Notes: a model not told the origin generated them from the sequence alone. Shown: positions 8,171-17,898, counted from the first letter of the stretch. The stretch: DNA of 45,330 nucleotides from Limosilactobacillus ingluviei DSM 15946 (GCF_001435775.1 NZ_AZFK01000001.1:1-45330), one strand, 5' to 3'. A program made the numbers and translations.

Positions 8171-8196
8171 TGGCATGTCCCTCCCTGCATGATTCA

Positions 8197-8245
8197 TAAA
8201 ACGTTTTACGCCATTTATTTTCCGAGTTTCGCCCGGGCTTGTCAA
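8197..8245 (-). promoter_or_regulatory. promoter and palindromic operator of the GNAT-rpiA operon
   Basis: On the minus strand TTGACA (8245-8240) is 17 bases from a weak GAAAAT (8222-8217). Just downstream, near the expected +1, is the perfect palindrome TAAAACGTTTTA (8197-8208). Its centre resembles the cre core but its flanks do not, so the binding protein is uncertain. Confidence 0.5.
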
Positions 8246-8401
8246 GTTAGTCACCAACCGGGTGCAACCGTTACCATTAGTTTAGGCCTAAGGCGGTGGC
8301 CCTGCAAGGGAGATGGAAAATTAATTCCCGCCGCGGGACCTGAGCGGAATTTTAAGAAGTAATTGCATTTGCCGGATTCCATGAAGCTGGCGCAAACGGT
8401 A

Positions 8402-8410
8402 TGCTACAAT
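8402..8410 (+). promoter_or_regulatory. extended -10 promoter of dut-radA-yacL
   Basis: TGCTACAAT (8402-8410) fits an extended -10 box. No convincing -35 is seen. It lies 40 bases before the dut start. The preceding 8246-8401 holds nothing else I recognise. Confidence 0.55.
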
Positions 8411-8450
8411 AGAAGCTATCTTTAAAAACTGTAAAGCCGGGGGATTTACC

Positions 8451-8990
8451 ATGAGAAAACGGGGATTTGAAATTGTTTCATTCAAGGCCGACCAGGGCCT
8501 CAGCCTGCCACAACGTCAGACCAAGCAGGCGGCAGGGTATGATTTTGCGGCCAGTGAAGATTTTGTGTTGCCTTCGATTTGGAAGCACCACTTTTTGCTG
8601 GGATTAAAAATGTTGTTGCACGGCGGCCAATTAAGTGCCGCTGACCTTGCAGCCGCCGATGCGGCCTTAAAGCCGCTCTTGGTGCCAACGGGGATCAAGG
8701 CTTACATGCAACCGGATGAAGTCTTGATGCTGTTTAACCGGTCCAGTGGCCCGCTCAAGCGCCGCTTAATCCTGCCTAATGGGGTCGGGATTATTGACGC
8801 CGATTACTACAACAACCCGCAAAACGAAGGGGAAATCTTTGTCCAGCTGGTCAACTACGGGCTGGTCGACTACAAGATCAAAAAGGGCGAACGGATTGCC
8901 CAGGGGATCTTCACCCCGTACTTGGCGGCTGATGATGAAGCAACGCCCCAAGCCGACCGGACGGGGGGCTTTGGCTCGACGCAAAAGTAA
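8451..8990 (+). CDS. dut: dUTP diphosphatase
   Basis: The 179-residue trimeric dUTPase converts dUTP to dUMP and pyrophosphate, keeping uracil out of DNA. The five motifs are present: AAGYDF (1), NRSSGP (2), GIIDADYYNN (3), KGERIAQG (4) and DRTGGFGSTQ (5). A lobe of about 40 residues between motifs 1 and 2 makes it longer than the 145-150 residue minimal type, as in other Firmicute dUTPases. Start is ATG 8451 after a GGGGG-type site. It lies 22 bases upstream of radA, as in many lactobacilli. Confidence 0.92.
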   Translation: MRKRGFEIVSFKADQGLSLPQRQTKQAAGYDFAASEDFVLPSIWKHHFLLGLKMLLHGGQLSAADLAAADAALKPLLVPTGIKAYMQPDEVLMLFNRSSGPLKRRLILPNGVGIIDADYYNNPQNEGEIFVQLVNYGLVDYKIKKGERIAQGIFTPYLAADDEATPQADRTGGFGSTQK

Positions 8991-9012
8991 CGCTTAGAAA
9001 GGAGGCGGCCTT

Positions 9013-10389
9013 GTGGCAAAAACCAGAACGCACTATGTCTGCCAAAATTGTGGCTATTCTTCGCCGCGCTTTTTAGGGCGCTGCCCGAATTGTGGCAAGT
9101 GGAATTCCCTGGTCGAAGAAGTCGAACAAGGCCAGCTGGAAAAGACGGTCCAGCCGACCACGACTTTGACCGGGATCGTGGCCAAACCGCAAAAAATCAA
9201 GGAAATCGACACCCAAAAGACCCCGCGGGTCAAGACCCGGCTCAATGAGTTAAACCGGGTCTTAGGGGGCGGGATCGTGCCCGGCTCCTTGGTCTTGATC
9301 GGGGGGGATCCGGGGATCGGGAAGTCGACCTTGCTGTTGCAAGTTTCCGGCCAACTGAGCGTGGAGGGCCACTCGGTCCTCTATGTGTCCGGGGAAGAAA
9401 GTGCCAACCAAATCAAGATGCGGGCCCAACGGCTGGCCGTGTCGGGGGATAATTTCTACATTTACCCGGAAACCAACATGGACAGCATCCGGGCCACGGT
9501 CGACAATCTCCAACCTGAATACGTGATCATCGATTCGGTCCAGACCATGCAGGCGACCGACGTAACGTCAGCGATCGGCAGCGTCGCCCAGATCCGGGCG
9601 GTCACGGCCCAGTTGATGCAGATTGCCAAGGGCAAAAACATCACCGTCTTTGTCGTCGGCCACGTCACCAAGGGTGGGGTTTTGGCCGGCCCGAAGATTT
9701 TAGAGCACATGGTTGACACCGTCCTCTACTTTGAAGGGGATCTCCACCACACCTACCGGATCCTGCGCTCGGTTAAAAACCGGTTTGGCTCGACCAATGA
9801 GTTGGGAATCTTTGAGATGAATACCGAGGGGCTCAAGGAAGTCCCGAATCCCTCAGAGATCTTCTTAGAAGAACGCCTCCAGGATGCGACCGGCTCGGCG
9901 GTGGTGGTCTCTTTGGAAGGGACCCGGCCGATCTTGGTCGAAATCCAGGCCCTGATTACGCCGACCGTCTTTGGGAACGCCCAGCGGACGGCCACCGGGC
10001 TGAACCGGAACCGGGTCTCTTTGATCATGGCGGTCTTGGAGAAGCGGGCCAACTTGCTCTTACAAAATCAGGACGCCTACCTTAAGGCGGCCGGGGGCGT
10101 CAAATTGGATGAACCGGCGATCGATTTGGCGATTGCGATGGCAATTGCCTCATCCTACCGGGACCGGGGCACCCAGCCAACCGATGCCTTTGTCGGCGAA
10201 GTCGGTCTGACCGGGGAAATTCGCCGGGTCAACCGGATTGAGCAGCGGGTTGCGGAAGCAGCCAAGCTGGGCTTTAAGCGGATCTTTGTGCCGAAGAATA
10301 ACTTGCAAGGTTGGCAGGCGCCGACTAACATTGAGGTAGTCGGGGTAACGACCTTGTCGGAGGCCTTAAAGCTGGCCTTAGGGCACTAA
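9013..10389 (+). CDS. radA: DNA repair protein RadA
   Basis: The 458-residue RecA-like ATPase drives branch migration in recombination and transformation. It has an N-terminal C4 zinc finger (CQNCG...CPNCG, residues about 10-30), Walker [11 protein letters not shown] near 97-106, the RadA-specific KNRFG motif near 255, and a C-terminal Lon-protease-like domain. The start is GTG at 9013, 7 bases after AAAGGAGG, which is a strong ribosome site and decides the non-ATG start. It is between dut and yacL in an apparent operon. Confidence 0.96.
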   Translation: MAKTRTHYVCQNCGYSSPRFLGRCPNCGKWNSLVEEVEQGQLEKTVQPTTTLTGIVAKPQKIKEIDTQKTPRVKTRLNELNRVLGGGIVPGSLVLIGGDPGIGKSTLLLQVSGQLSVEGHSVLYVSGEESANQIKMRAQRLAVSGDNFYIYPETNMDSIRATVDNLQPEYVIIDSVQTMQATDVTSAIGSVAQIRAVTAQLMQIAKGKNITVFVVGHVTKGGVLAGPKILEHMVDTVLYFEGDLHHTYRILRSVKNRFGSTNELGIFEMNTEGLKEVPNPSEIFLEERLQDATGSAVVVSLEGTRPILVEIQALITPTVFGNAQRTATGLNRNRVSLIMAVLEKRANLLLQNQDAYLKAAGGVKLDEPAIDLAIAMAIASSYRDRGTQPTDAFVGEVGLTGEIRRVNRIEQRVAEAAKLGFKRIFVPKNNLQGWQAPTNIEVVGVTTLSEALKLALGH

Positions 10390-10424
10390 GCCCTGACGAA
10401 TTTTGACGGAAAGGAGGACCGAGA

Positions 10425-11549
10425 ATGAAACGACGGAAAAACTTTGTCCGGGCGCTCTTTATCCTGGTCGGGATGGCAATTGGTTATTACTATCTGCCAC
10501 CCCTGTGGGTGACGCTGGGGATCAAGCTGCATTCACCGTTGGTAATGATGATCGTGAATGTCGCAATTGGTGCAATTATTTTTGGGTTATTGTCCCTGAG
10601 CTTAACCGACTGGGTCCTGCGCGTGGGCAAACGAATTGAACACAACCTGGCCCAAAAGAGCCCCCTGTATTTGATCATGGGGGCGATTACCACCATTTTG
10701 GGGCTGATTTTGGCCGCCCTGATTTCCATTCCGCTCTGGCGGTTGCGGATTCCGGTGATCAATAACGTCTTGCCAATCTTATTAATGGTGATCTTTAGCT
10801 ACTTTGGCTTTTTGCTGGGGACGACGCGCTTGGATGAATGGCGCAAGCTCTTATTTGCCCGGCGGGAAAAGCCCAAGGATGGGGCAATTTTGGCCCGCCA
10901 GGATGCGAACTACCACCATTACAAGATCTTGGATACCAACATCTTGATCGACGGGCGGATTTACGACCTGGTTAAGACCGGCTTTTTGGAAGGGACCTTG
11001 CTGGTGCCCAACTTTGTCTTGTACGAGTTGCAATACATTGCCGACGCAGGGGAAAGCATTAAGCGGGTCCGTGGTCGGCGCGGTTTGGATATTTTAAATA
11101 AGCTCCAGGAAGAACAAATCGTGCCGATTGAAATGTACGAAGGCGACTTCCCGGATATCCAAGAGGTCGATAGCAAATTGATTGCCTTGGCCAAGAAGGT
11201 CGATGGGGTGATCGTAACCAACGACTGGAATTTGAATAAGGTAATTCAATTCCAAAACGTCCAGGTTTTAAACATTAACAACCTGGCCAAGTCCTTAAAG
11301 CCCCGGGTCGTGCCGGGGGAAAAACTGCGGGTGACGGTCGTCAAAAAGGGGACCGAACGCCAGCAGGGGGTTGCCTACTTAGACGACGGGACGATGGTCG
11401 TCGTCGAAGATGGGCGCTTCTTTATGAACCAAGAGATTGCTGTCGAGGTAACGTCAGCCTTGCAGACGGATGCCGGGCGGATGATCTTTGCCCGCTTGCC
11501 GCACCAGGGAATTAGTGAGCAAGCCCCGCACAAAAACACTAAGCATTAA
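10425..11549 (+). CDS. yacL: PIN/TRAM domain membrane protein (YacL type)
   Basis: The 374-residue protein has four predicted membrane helices in the first ~130 residues, then a PIN nuclease-like domain (LDTNILIDGRIYD near 166-178, later VTNDWNLN) and a C-terminal TRAM-like RNA-binding domain (about 295-355). PIN acidic residues appear intact, so ribonuclease activity is possible, but the cellular role of YacL is not settled. Start ATG 10425 follows AAAGGAGG. The radA-yacL pair is the conserved Firmicute arrangement, normally followed by gltX-cysS; here a terminator and the leucine operon follow instead. Confidence 0.9.
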   Translation: MKRRKNFVRALFILVGMAIGYYYLPPLWVTLGIKLHSPLVMMIVNVAIGAIIFGLLSLSLTDWVLRVGKRIEHNLAQKSPLYLIMGAITTILGLILAALISIPLWRLRIPVINNVLPILLMVIFSYFGFLLGTTRLDEWRKLLFARREKPKDGAILARQDANYHHYKILDTNILIDGRIYDLVKTGFLEGTLLVPNFVLYELQYIADAGESIKRVRGRRGLDILNKLQEEQIVPIEMYEGDFPDIQEVDSKLIALAKKVDGVIVTNDWNLNKVIQFQNVQVLNINNLAKSLKPRVVPGEKLRVTVVKKGTERQQGVAYLDDGTMVVVEDGRFFMNQEIAVEVTSALQTDAGRMIFARLPHQGISEQAPHKNTKH

Positions 11550-11559
11550 TGGCAACCGG

Positions 11560-11597
11560 CCAGCCCCGCGCGAATGAAGCGCCGCGGGGCTGGTTTT
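11560..11597 (+). terminator. intrinsic terminator after yacL
   Basis: CCAGCCCCGCG and CGCGGGGCTGG form an 11-bp perfect stem followed by TTTTTT. Confidence 0.95.
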
Positions 11598-11667
11598 TTG
11601 CTTTGCTCAGGGATTTCCCTGAGAAATCGTTTTTATGCTCGCAAATGAACAAAAAGATTAAAAACCC

Positions 11668-11695
11668 TTGAATATTATTAGAAAAGGATTATAAT
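11668..11695 (+). promoter_or_regulatory. promoter of the leucine operon
   Basis: TTGAAT (11668-11673), a 16-base spacer and TATAAT (11690-11695) lie 35 bases before the leader peptide start. Confidence 0.82.
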
Positions 11696-11729
11696 CAAGA
11701 GCAATTAATTAATGAAAGGAGTTCTCAAG

Positions 11730-11798
11730 ATGCATAAGCAAACTATCCAATCGTACACGATCTCGCCCGCTTGCTTATTAGCCCTATTATTGCCTTAG
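11730..11798 (+). CDS. leuL: leucine operon leader peptide (22 aa)
   Basis: A short ORF, ATG 11730 to TAG 11796-11798, preceded by AAAGGAG at 8 bases spacing, encodes 22 residues ending CLLALLLP. Five Leu codons (TTA, TTA, CTA, TTA, TTG) fall in the last seven residues. Its job is regulatory: a ribosome starved of charged Leu-tRNA would stall there and change folding of the RNA downstream. The Leu codon stretch GCCCTATT is itself arm 1 of the attenuator described in the next entry. The promoter, ribosome site, codon content and downstream leuABCD all agree. Confidence 0.9.
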   Translation: MHKQTIQSYTISPACLLALLLP

Positions 11799-11912
11799 AG
11801 GACTCACCATTTATTTAGGTAAGTCCTTTTCGTGCATGAAATAGGGCGAACCTAATCATCTCCTAGCTGATTAAAAGGTGCCCTATTTCAAGTAGAAATA
11901 GCGCACCTTTTT
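11781..11912 (+). promoter_or_regulatory. ribosome-dependent transcription attenuator of the leucine operon
   Basis: Four complementary segments are visible. Segment 1, GCCCTATT (11781-11788), lies in the leader's Leu codons. Segment 2, GAAATAGGGC (11838-11847), is complementary both to segment 1 and to segment 3. Segment 3 is GCCCTATTTC (11880-11889). Segment 4 starts GAAATAGCGC (11895). The 3:4 terminator is AAAAGGTGC-CTATTTC / GAAATAG-GCACCTTTT with a T-tail to 11912. A hairpin AGGACT...AGTCCT (11799-11827) nests inside the 1:2 pairing. Inferred model: a ribosome stalled on Leu codons masks segment 1, 2:3 forms and transcription continues; with ample leucine, 1:2 and 3:4 form and transcription stops. 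Confidence 0.88.
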
Positions 11913-11931
11913 GATTTAGGAGGGATTTCAA

Positions 11932-13266
11932 ATGCAAGCAATGATGGAAGAAGCGCCCGGCAATATTCGGCGCCAACAAGAACTAACGACCCGGATCAAT
12001 CAGATCCGAGTTACCCCGACCTTTTGGCGGGTCTTTGCCCTCGTGGCAGCGGGGATGTTTATGGATGCAATCGACGTGTACTTGGCCAGTGGGGTCAGTT
12101 CCTACCTGCTGGCCACCAAATGGGCGACGGTGACCCAAAATTCAGTCTTCTTGTCAGTGGGCTTTATGGGATTATTTATTGGCTCGATTACCGCCGGGTT
12201 GGTCGGTGATTACTTTGGCCGGCGGCGGGCCTATCAATTGAACCTATTGATTTTTGGCTTCTTTACTTTGCTTGGGGCAGCCGCCCCCAACATGCCGGTC
12301 TTGATTGGCTGCCGCTTGATCGCCGCAATTGGGCTGGGGACCGAGATCGTCACCGGCTACGCGATGATCAATGAGTTTGCCCCGATCAGCCAACGGGGGC
12401 GGTGGTGTGCAGCCACATCGCTGATTGCCAACTGTGGCGCCCCAATTACGATGCTGTTGTGTACCTTGATCATTCCGCGTTTTTCTTGGAGGGCCATGTT
12501 TGTCATTGCTGGGAGTTTAGCCTTGATCCTCTGGTATTTCCGGCGTAACTTGCCGGAATCGCCCCGCTGGGACATTAATCATCAACGTTATCGCCAGGCG
12601 GAAGCGACGATTGCCCAGCTGGAAAAGGAAATGGCCGCCCGTCACCTGGCGCCCGCTGAGCTGGAAGAAAATGCAGCCACGAGCTATGACAACGATGCGC
12701 ATCTGCGGCGGAATTTGCTGGTCGCGATCGTGGCCGTGACGGCGGTGATCGTTTGCCAATATACCTTTACTTCGTGGGTGCCAACCCTGCTGGTCAAAAA
12801 GCACTTGGCGGTGGTTTCTTCGCTGGCCTTTTCAACTGTGATGATGCTTGGAGCCCCGGTCGGCGCCTTGATCGGGACGCTGTTGGTCGACCGGGTCGGG
12901 CGTAAACCAACGATTGTGACGGCCTTTGGCTTGTCGGCCATCCTGGGCTTGCTGTACCCGGCGCAAACGACCGCCAGCGGGGTTATGCTGGTTGGCTTTG
13001 CTTTGACGGCGTGCTTTTACGTTTTGATGGCCGTGGTCGTCGCGGTCTACACTTCGGAACTTTTCTCTACTACATATCGTTTCCGGGGCGCCGGGGTGGC
13101 CAATGGGATTTCGAAGTTGGTTACGATTGGGATGCCCTACCTGGTGGCTTGGTTGCTGACCAATGTGGGAGCGAACGTGATCTTTGTTACCATTGCTGGT
13201 ATTGCAATTTTTGCGGGGTTGGTAGTGCTCTTCTGGGGGCCAGAAACCAACCGCCGAGTAATTTAA
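11932..13266 (+). CDS. MFS transporter, first structural gene of the leucine operon
   Basis: The 444-residue protein has about 12 membrane helices and major facilitator signatures: GDYFGRRRAY between helices 2 and 3, LPESPRW after helix 6, and DRVGRKP in the second half. It resembles the sugar/metabolite-H+ symporter side of the family. Start ATG 11932 follows TTAGGAGGG. It lies behind the leucine attenuator and 27 bases before leuA, so it should be made under leucine shortage. Substrate unknown: leucine, a branched-chain 2-oxo acid or another pathway intermediate are guesses from context. Confidence 0.85.
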   Translation: MQAMMEEAPGNIRRQQELTTRINQIRVTPTFWRVFALVAAGMFMDAIDVYLASGVSSYLLATKWATVTQNSVFLSVGFMGLFIGSITAGLVGDYFGRRRAYQLNLLIFGFFTLLGAAAPNMPVLIGCRLIAAIGLGTEIVTGYAMINEFAPISQRGRWCAATSLIANCGAPITMLLCTLIIPRFSWRAMFVIAGSLALILWYFRRNLPESPRWDINHQRYRQAEATIAQLEKEMAARHLAPAELEENAATSYDNDAHLRRNLLVAIVAVTAVIVCQYTFTSWVPTLLVKKHLAVVSSLAFSTVMMLGAPVGALIGTLLVDRVGRKPTIVTAFGLSAILGLLYPAQTTASGVMLVGFALTACFYVLMAVVVAVYTSELFSTTYRFRGAGVANGISKLVTIGMPYLVAWLLTNVGANVIFVTIAGIAIFAGLVVLFWGPETNRRVI

Positions 13267-13293
13267 TGAAATTTATTGAAGGAGGAAAAAACA

Positions 13294-14802
13294 ATGCGAA
13301 CGATACAATTTTTTGATACTTCACTGCGGGATGGGGAACAAACGCCCGGCGTCAGCTTTAACACGCATGAAAAGGTCCAAATGGCCCGGCAGCTGGAAGC
13401 CTGGGGGATTGATACGATTGAAGCCGGTTTTCCGGTTGCTTCCCCCGGGGACTTTGAAGCGGTCGCGGCGATCGCGCGGGCCTGTCAGAGAATGACCGTG
13501 GCCGGTTTGGCGCGGTGTAAGAATAAGGATATTGATGCGGCCTACGAAGCCTTAAAGGAGGCCAAGCACCCGCAAATCCACGTTTTCTTAGCGACTAGCC
13601 CGGTCCACCGGGAAGCCAAGCTAAAGATGACGCAAGCTGAAGTTTTGGCATCGATTCGCGACCACGTTACTTACGCCAAGCAAAAGTTTGACCTGGTCCA
13701 ATTCTCACCAGAAGACGCGACCCGGACCGAAACTGATTTCTTATTGCAAGCCGTGCAAACGGCGATTGATGCCGGCGCCACGATTATCAACATTCCCGAC
13801 ACGGTTGGCTATTCCAACCCTAAGGAGTACGGGGCGATTTTTAAGTACCTGATTGAAAATATCCACAGTGAAGTCCCCATTACCTTCTCTTCGCACTGTC
13901 ACGATGACTTAGGAATGGCAACAGCCAACGCCTTGGCAGCAATTGAAAACGGGGCCAACCGGGTCGAAGGAACGGTAAATGGGATTGGTGAACGGGCAGG
14001 GAATACCGCCCTGGAAGAAGTCGCCGTCGCCCTGCGCATTCGGCAAGATTACTACCAGGCTACCAGCCAGATTGACTTAGCCAAGACCAAGCAGACCAGT
14101 GATTTAATTGCCCGTTTGTCAGGGATTCCGGTCCCGAAGAACAAGGCCGTCATTGGGGGCAATGCCTTTGCCCACGAAGCTGGGATTCACCAAGATGGGA
14201 TGTTGAAAAATCCGGCGACCTACGAAATTATTACGCCTCAACTGGTGGGGGTCGAAAAGACCAGCCTGCCGCTGGGGAAGCTGTCGGGACGTCACGCCTT
14301 TAGCGACCGGCTGGCTACGTTGGGCTATGAATTTGATCAGGACCTGATTAACGCTCTGTTTAAGAAGTTTAAGGTCTTGGCTGACCAAAAGAAGGTCGTC
14401 ACGGATCAGGACCTGCAAGCCCTGGTCGCTGATAAATTGCACCGGGCCAGCGATGATTATCACTTGGCCTCCCTGCAAGTCCAATATGTTTCGAATGGCT
14501 TCCAAGCGGCGGTGGTCGCTGTAACTGATCAGACCGGTGAGCGCCAGACGGCCTCAGCGATTGGCGCCGGAAGCGTGCAGGCGATCTACAATGCCTTAGA
14601 CCAGACCTTTGGGCAACACCCAACGTTGAACAGTTACGAAATTGAAGCCATTACCAGCGGGGAAGATGCCCAAGCTGAGGTGCGGGTCAGTCTGCAAGAT
14701 CCAACGACGGGGAAGCAAACCAATGGGGTCGGGGTCGCCTTTGACGTTTTGCAAGCTTCCGCGAAAGCCTACGTCAATGCCAGTTCCCGCCTCAAAGAGT
14801 AA
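13294..14802 (+). CDS. leuA: 2-isopropylmalate synthase
   Basis: The 502-residue enzyme condenses acetyl-CoA with 2-oxoisovalerate, the first step of leucine synthesis. The TIM-barrel shows [11 protein letters not shown] near the N-terminus and the metal-binding HCHDDLGMA near residue 203. The C-terminal LeuA dimerisation/regulatory domain (about 390-500) is full length, so leucine feedback is likely. The ATG at 13294 follows GAAGGAGG; an in-frame TTG at 13276 lies before that site and is rejected. Confidence 0.96.
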   Translation: MRTIQFFDTSLRDGEQTPGVSFNTHEKVQMARQLEAWGIDTIEAGFPVASPGDFEAVAAIARACQRMTVAGLARCKNKDIDAAYEALKEAKHPQIHVFLATSPVHREAKLKMTQAEVLASIRDHVTYAKQKFDLVQFSPEDATRTETDFLLQAVQTAIDAGATIINIPDTVGYSNPKEYGAIFKYLIENIHSEVPITFSSHCHDDLGMATANALAAIENGANRVEGTVNGIGERAGNTALEEVAVALRIRQDYYQATSQIDLAKTKQTSDLIARLSGIPVPKNKAVIGGNAFAHEAGIHQDGMLKNPATYEIITPQLVGVEKTSLPLGKLSGRHAFSDRLATLGYEFDQDLINALFKKFKVLADQKKVVTDQDLQALVADKLHRASDDYHLASLQVQYVSNGFQAAVVAVTDQTGERQTASAIGAGSVQAIYNALDQTFGQHPTLNSYEIEAITSGEDAQAEVRVSLQDPTTGKQTNGVGVAFDVLQASAKAYVNASSRLKE

Positions 14803-14814
14803 AGGGGAAGACCA

Positions 14815-15873
14815 ATGGAAACAAAAGAACACCAAATTGCCGTGCTTGCCGGTGATTATTCCGGCCCGGAAATGATGAAAGCCGGCCTCGCAGTCTTGGC
14901 GGCCGTTAGTGCTGGCACTGATTTTAAGTACCAATTGCATGCGTACCCCTTTGGCGGGCAAGGCATTGATCAAGGAGGTGATCCCTTACCCGCCACCACG
15001 TTAGCCGGGTGTCGTCAAGCCGACGCGATCCTCTTGAGCGCGATTGGGGGGCCCCGCTATGATGGGGCGGTGGCCACCCCAGAACAAGGCTTACTGCGGT
15101 TGCGCCAAGCGCTGGGGCTGTTTGCTAATTTACGGCCGACCCAGGTGACGCCGGCTTTGGCGCCTCTATCGCCGGTCAAGGAGGTGGCCGACGTGGACTT
15201 GGTGATTGTCCGGGAATTAACGGCCGGGATCTACTTTGGCCAGCCCCGCCAGGAAGGAGAACAGCAGGCTTTGGATACGGCGACTTATACGCGCGCGGAA
15301 GTAGCGCGGATTCTGCGGGTCGGCTTTGAGCTGGCCTGCCAACGCCGCCACCACGTTACGATCGTTGATAAGGCCAATGTTTTGGCGACGTCGCGCTTAT
15401 GGCGCCGCGTTGCTGCTGAGCTGGCGCCCCAATACCCGACGGTCAAGGTCGACTACCGGTACGTGGATGCCACGGCAATGCAGTTGATTAACCATCCGCA
15501 AGCCTTTGACGTAATCATTACGGCCAACCTCTTTGGCGATATTTTAAGTGATGAAGCGGCGGTGCTGCCGGGGAGCTTAGGGGTGATCCCGTCCGCCAGC
15601 CTGGGACTGACGGGACCAAACCTGTACGAACCAATCCATGGGTCGGCACCAGATCTGGTTGGCCAAAATAAAGTCAATCCCCTGTCGATGATTAACAGCG
15701 TGGCTTGGATGCTGCGTCAATCCTTTGGGCGGGCGGACTTAGCCGCGCGGATTGACCAGGCTTGCCAAGCAGTGTTGGCGGCGGGAATTTATACGGCCGA
15801 TCTAGGAGGCACGGCGACAACGACCGAAGTGACCCAGGCAATTGTTGATGCTTTAACGGCGCAAGCTGAGTGA
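14815..15873 (+). CDS. leuB: 3-isopropylmalate dehydrogenase
   Basis: The 352-residue NAD-dependent enzyme oxidises 3-isopropylmalate in the third step of leucine synthesis. [13 protein letters not shown], the metal-site [11 protein letters not shown] and the NAD-loop GSAPDL are present. Two places differ from the usual pattern: the N-terminal GDGIGPE reads GDYSGPE, and the segment before the C-terminal helices reads [15 protein letters not shown]. An internal perfect AAGGAGGTGATC (14972-14983) lies in the coding sequence. Start ATG 14815 follows AGGGGAAG, 12 bases after leuA. Confidence 0.94.
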   Translation: METKEHQIAVLAGDYSGPEMMKAGLAVLAAVSAGTDFKYQLHAYPFGGQGIDQGGDPLPATTLAGCRQADAILLSAIGGPRYDGAVATPEQGLLRLRQALGLFANLRPTQVTPALAPLSPVKEVADVDLVIVRELTAGIYFGQPRQEGEQQALDTATYTRAEVARILRVGFELACQRRHHVTIVDKANVLATSRLWRRVAAELAPQYPTVKVDYRYVDATAMQLINHPQAFDVIITANLFGDILSDEAAVLPGSLGVIPSASLGLTGPNLYEPIHGSAPDLVGQNKVNPLSMINSVAWMLRQSFGRADLAARIDQACQAVLAAGIYTADLGGTATTTEVTQAIVDALTAQAE

Positions 15874-15884
15874 GGAGGAGTATT

Positions 15885-17279
15885 ATGGCAACGACACTGT
15901 TTGATAAGGTTTGGGACCGGCACGTGATTACCGGGAAAGCCGGCGAGCCCCAGCTATTATATGTTGATTTGCATTTGATTCACGAAGTTACTTCGCCGCA
16001 GCCTTTCGATGGTTTGCGGGAAAGTGGTCGCCAGTTGCGGCGCCCGGATCGGACCTTTGCGACGATTGATCACAACGTCCCCACGGCGCCCCAACCGGTG
16101 ACGACGATTGCCGACGTGAAAGACCAGATTGCCCGGCGCCAGATTGAAACCCTCCAAAAAAATTGCCGGGACTTTGGGGTGCACTTAGCCGACATTGGCG
16201 ATGCCGACCAAGGGATCGTTCACGTAATCGGTCCGCACTTAGGCCTGACTCAGCCGGGACGGTTGATTGTCTGTGGGGACTCACACACTTCAACGCACGG
16301 GGCCTTAGGGGCGCTGGCCTTTGGGATTGGGACGTCCGAGATTGAACACGTCTTTACCACCCAGACGATTTGGCAGGTCAAACCGAAAAATTTGGGGGTC
16401 CACCTCACGGGGCACCTAGCGCCGGGGGTCTTTGCCAAAGACATTGTGATGGCTTTGATTGCGAAGTACGGGACGAACTTTGCCGAAGGCTACGCCCTGG
16501 AATTTTATGGGCCGACCATTGCAGACCTCTCCATTGAAAGTCGCCTGACCCTGACTAACATGATCATTGAAGGGGGCGCTAAAATGGCGATGATTCAGCC
16601 GGATCAAACCACTTTTGATTATTTACGGGGCCGGCGGTATGCGCCAAAGGACTACGAGCAAGCTGTGGCCGAATGGCAGCAATTTAAGACCGATAGTCCG
16701 GCCGCTTTTGACCGGATTATTGAATTGGACGTTTCCAACCTGGCGCCGTATGTGTCCTGGGGGACCAATCCGGCCATGGCCCTGCCTTGTGATGCGACTT
16801 TACCAGCAATAGCGGATCAAAATATGGCGCGGGCCTACCAGTACATGGACCTGCAGCCGGGTCAGGCCATTACGACGATCCCCATTAATTGGTTGTTCAT
16901 TGGTTCATGTACTAATGGGCGGTTGAGCGACTTGCAAGAAGCGGCCAAAATCTTAGCGGGCCACCACCTGGCGCCTGGGGTTCAAGCGTGGGTCGTCCCG
17001 GGGTCGCGGGCGGTCCAACGTGCGGCCGAACGGCTAGGTTTGGATCAGATTTTTAAAGCGGCCGGTTGTGAATGGCGTGATCCCGGCTGTTCAGCTTGCT
17101 TGGCGATGAATCCCGATAAGGTGCCGGCCGGCAAGCACTGTGCGTCGACGACCAACCGTAATTTTGAGGGGCGCCAAGGACCAGGGGCCCGGACTCACTT
17201 GGCCAGCCCGGCCATGGTGGCGGCCGCGGGGATTTACGGGCACTTTGTTGATGTCCGGCAATTTTACGAACAGGAGTGA
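15885..17279 (+). CDS. leuC: 3-isopropylmalate dehydratase large subunit
   Basis: The 464-residue subunit carries the 4Fe-4S cluster of isopropylmalate isomerase (second step). Cluster cysteines are visible in GSCTNGRLS (about residue 345) and [10 protein letters not shown] (about 405-414). [15 protein letters not shown] matches the aconitase family. Start ATG 15885 follows GAGGAGGAG; an earlier in-frame start at 15870 would overlap leuB and lacks a site. It works with LeuD, encoded 5 bases downstream. Confidence 0.96.
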   Translation: MATTLFDKVWDRHVITGKAGEPQLLYVDLHLIHEVTSPQPFDGLRESGRQLRRPDRTFATIDHNVPTAPQPVTTIADVKDQIARRQIETLQKNCRDFGVHLADIGDADQGIVHVIGPHLGLTQPGRLIVCGDSHTSTHGALGALAFGIGTSEIEHVFTTQTIWQVKPKNLGVHLTGHLAPGVFAKDIVMALIAKYGTNFAEGYALEFYGPTIADLSIESRLTLTNMIIEGGAKMAMIQPDQTTFDYLRGRRYAPKDYEQAVAEWQQFKTDSPAAFDRIIELDVSNLAPYVSWGTNPAMALPCDATLPAIADQNMARAYQYMDLQPGQAITTIPINWLFIGSCTNGRLSDLQEAAKILAGHHLAPGVQAWVVPGSRAVQRAAERLGLDQIFKAAGCEWRDPGCSACLAMNPDKVPAGKHCASTTNRNFEGRQGPGARTHLASPAMVAAAGIYGHFVDVRQFYEQE

Positions 17280-17284
17280 GAAAA

Positions 17285-17872
17285 ATGGAAAAATTTACCG
17301 TTCATCAGGGGACGCCGATGCCGATCATGAATGATGATATTGATACGGATCAATTGTTGCCCAAGCAGTTTTTGAAGCGCCTGACCAAGCGGGGCTATGG
17401 GGACGTCTTATTTTATGAATGGCGTTACCAAGCCGATGGGGTGACCCCCCAGGAGAATTTTATTTTGAATGAACCGGCGCGCCAACAAGCCTCAATTTTG
17501 ATTACTGGGGATAATTTTGGGATTGGGTCGTCGCGCGAGCACGCCGTTTGGGCTTTACGGGATTGGGGCTTTAAGGCCATCATCGCTGGCAGTTTTGGCC
17601 CGATCTTGTACATGAATTGTACAAAAAATGGGGTCTTGCCGATTGAATTAGAGCAAGCCGCCCGTGAGACGCTCAGTGAGTTGCCCCCGACGGCGAAGGT
17701 CACGATCGACTTAGTCCACCAAACCGTTAAATGTGGGGCGCTGAGCTGGAAGTTTACGATTAATCCCGCTTGGAAAGAAAAATTTTTAAAAGGGGAAGAC
17801 GACATTGATCAAACGATGAAGTTTGCCGATCAAATTGCCGCCTACGAAGCCCAAATGTCTCCCTACCAATAA
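17285..17872 (+). CDS. leuD: 3-isopropylmalate dehydratase small subunit
   Basis: The 195-residue swivel-domain partner of LeuC has NDDIDTDQLLPKQFLK near the N-terminus, GIGSSREHAVWAL and NCTKNGVLPI, all expected for the family. Start ATG 17285 follows AGGAG inside the end of leuC; the earlier GTG at 17276 overlaps the leuC stop and lacks spacing. It completes the leuABCD set. No ilv genes are in the window, so 2-oxoisovalerate must come from elsewhere. Confidence 0.96.
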   Translation: MEKFTVHQGTPMPIMNDDIDTDQLLPKQFLKRLTKRGYGDVLFYEWRYQADGVTPQENFILNEPARQQASILITGDNFGIGSSREHAVWALRDWGFKAIIAGSFGPILYMNCTKNGVLPIELEQAARETLSELPPTAKVTIDLVHQTVKCGALSWKFTINPAWKEKFLKGEDDIDQTMKFADQIAAYEAQMSPYQ

Positions 17873-17898
17873 AGCAAACGAAGAAAGGATGTTACATA

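Noticed and set aside
14972-14983. Internal translation start in leuB
   Set aside because: The perfect ribosome site has no ATG, GTG or TTG at 5-10 bases in any frame that stays open usefully.
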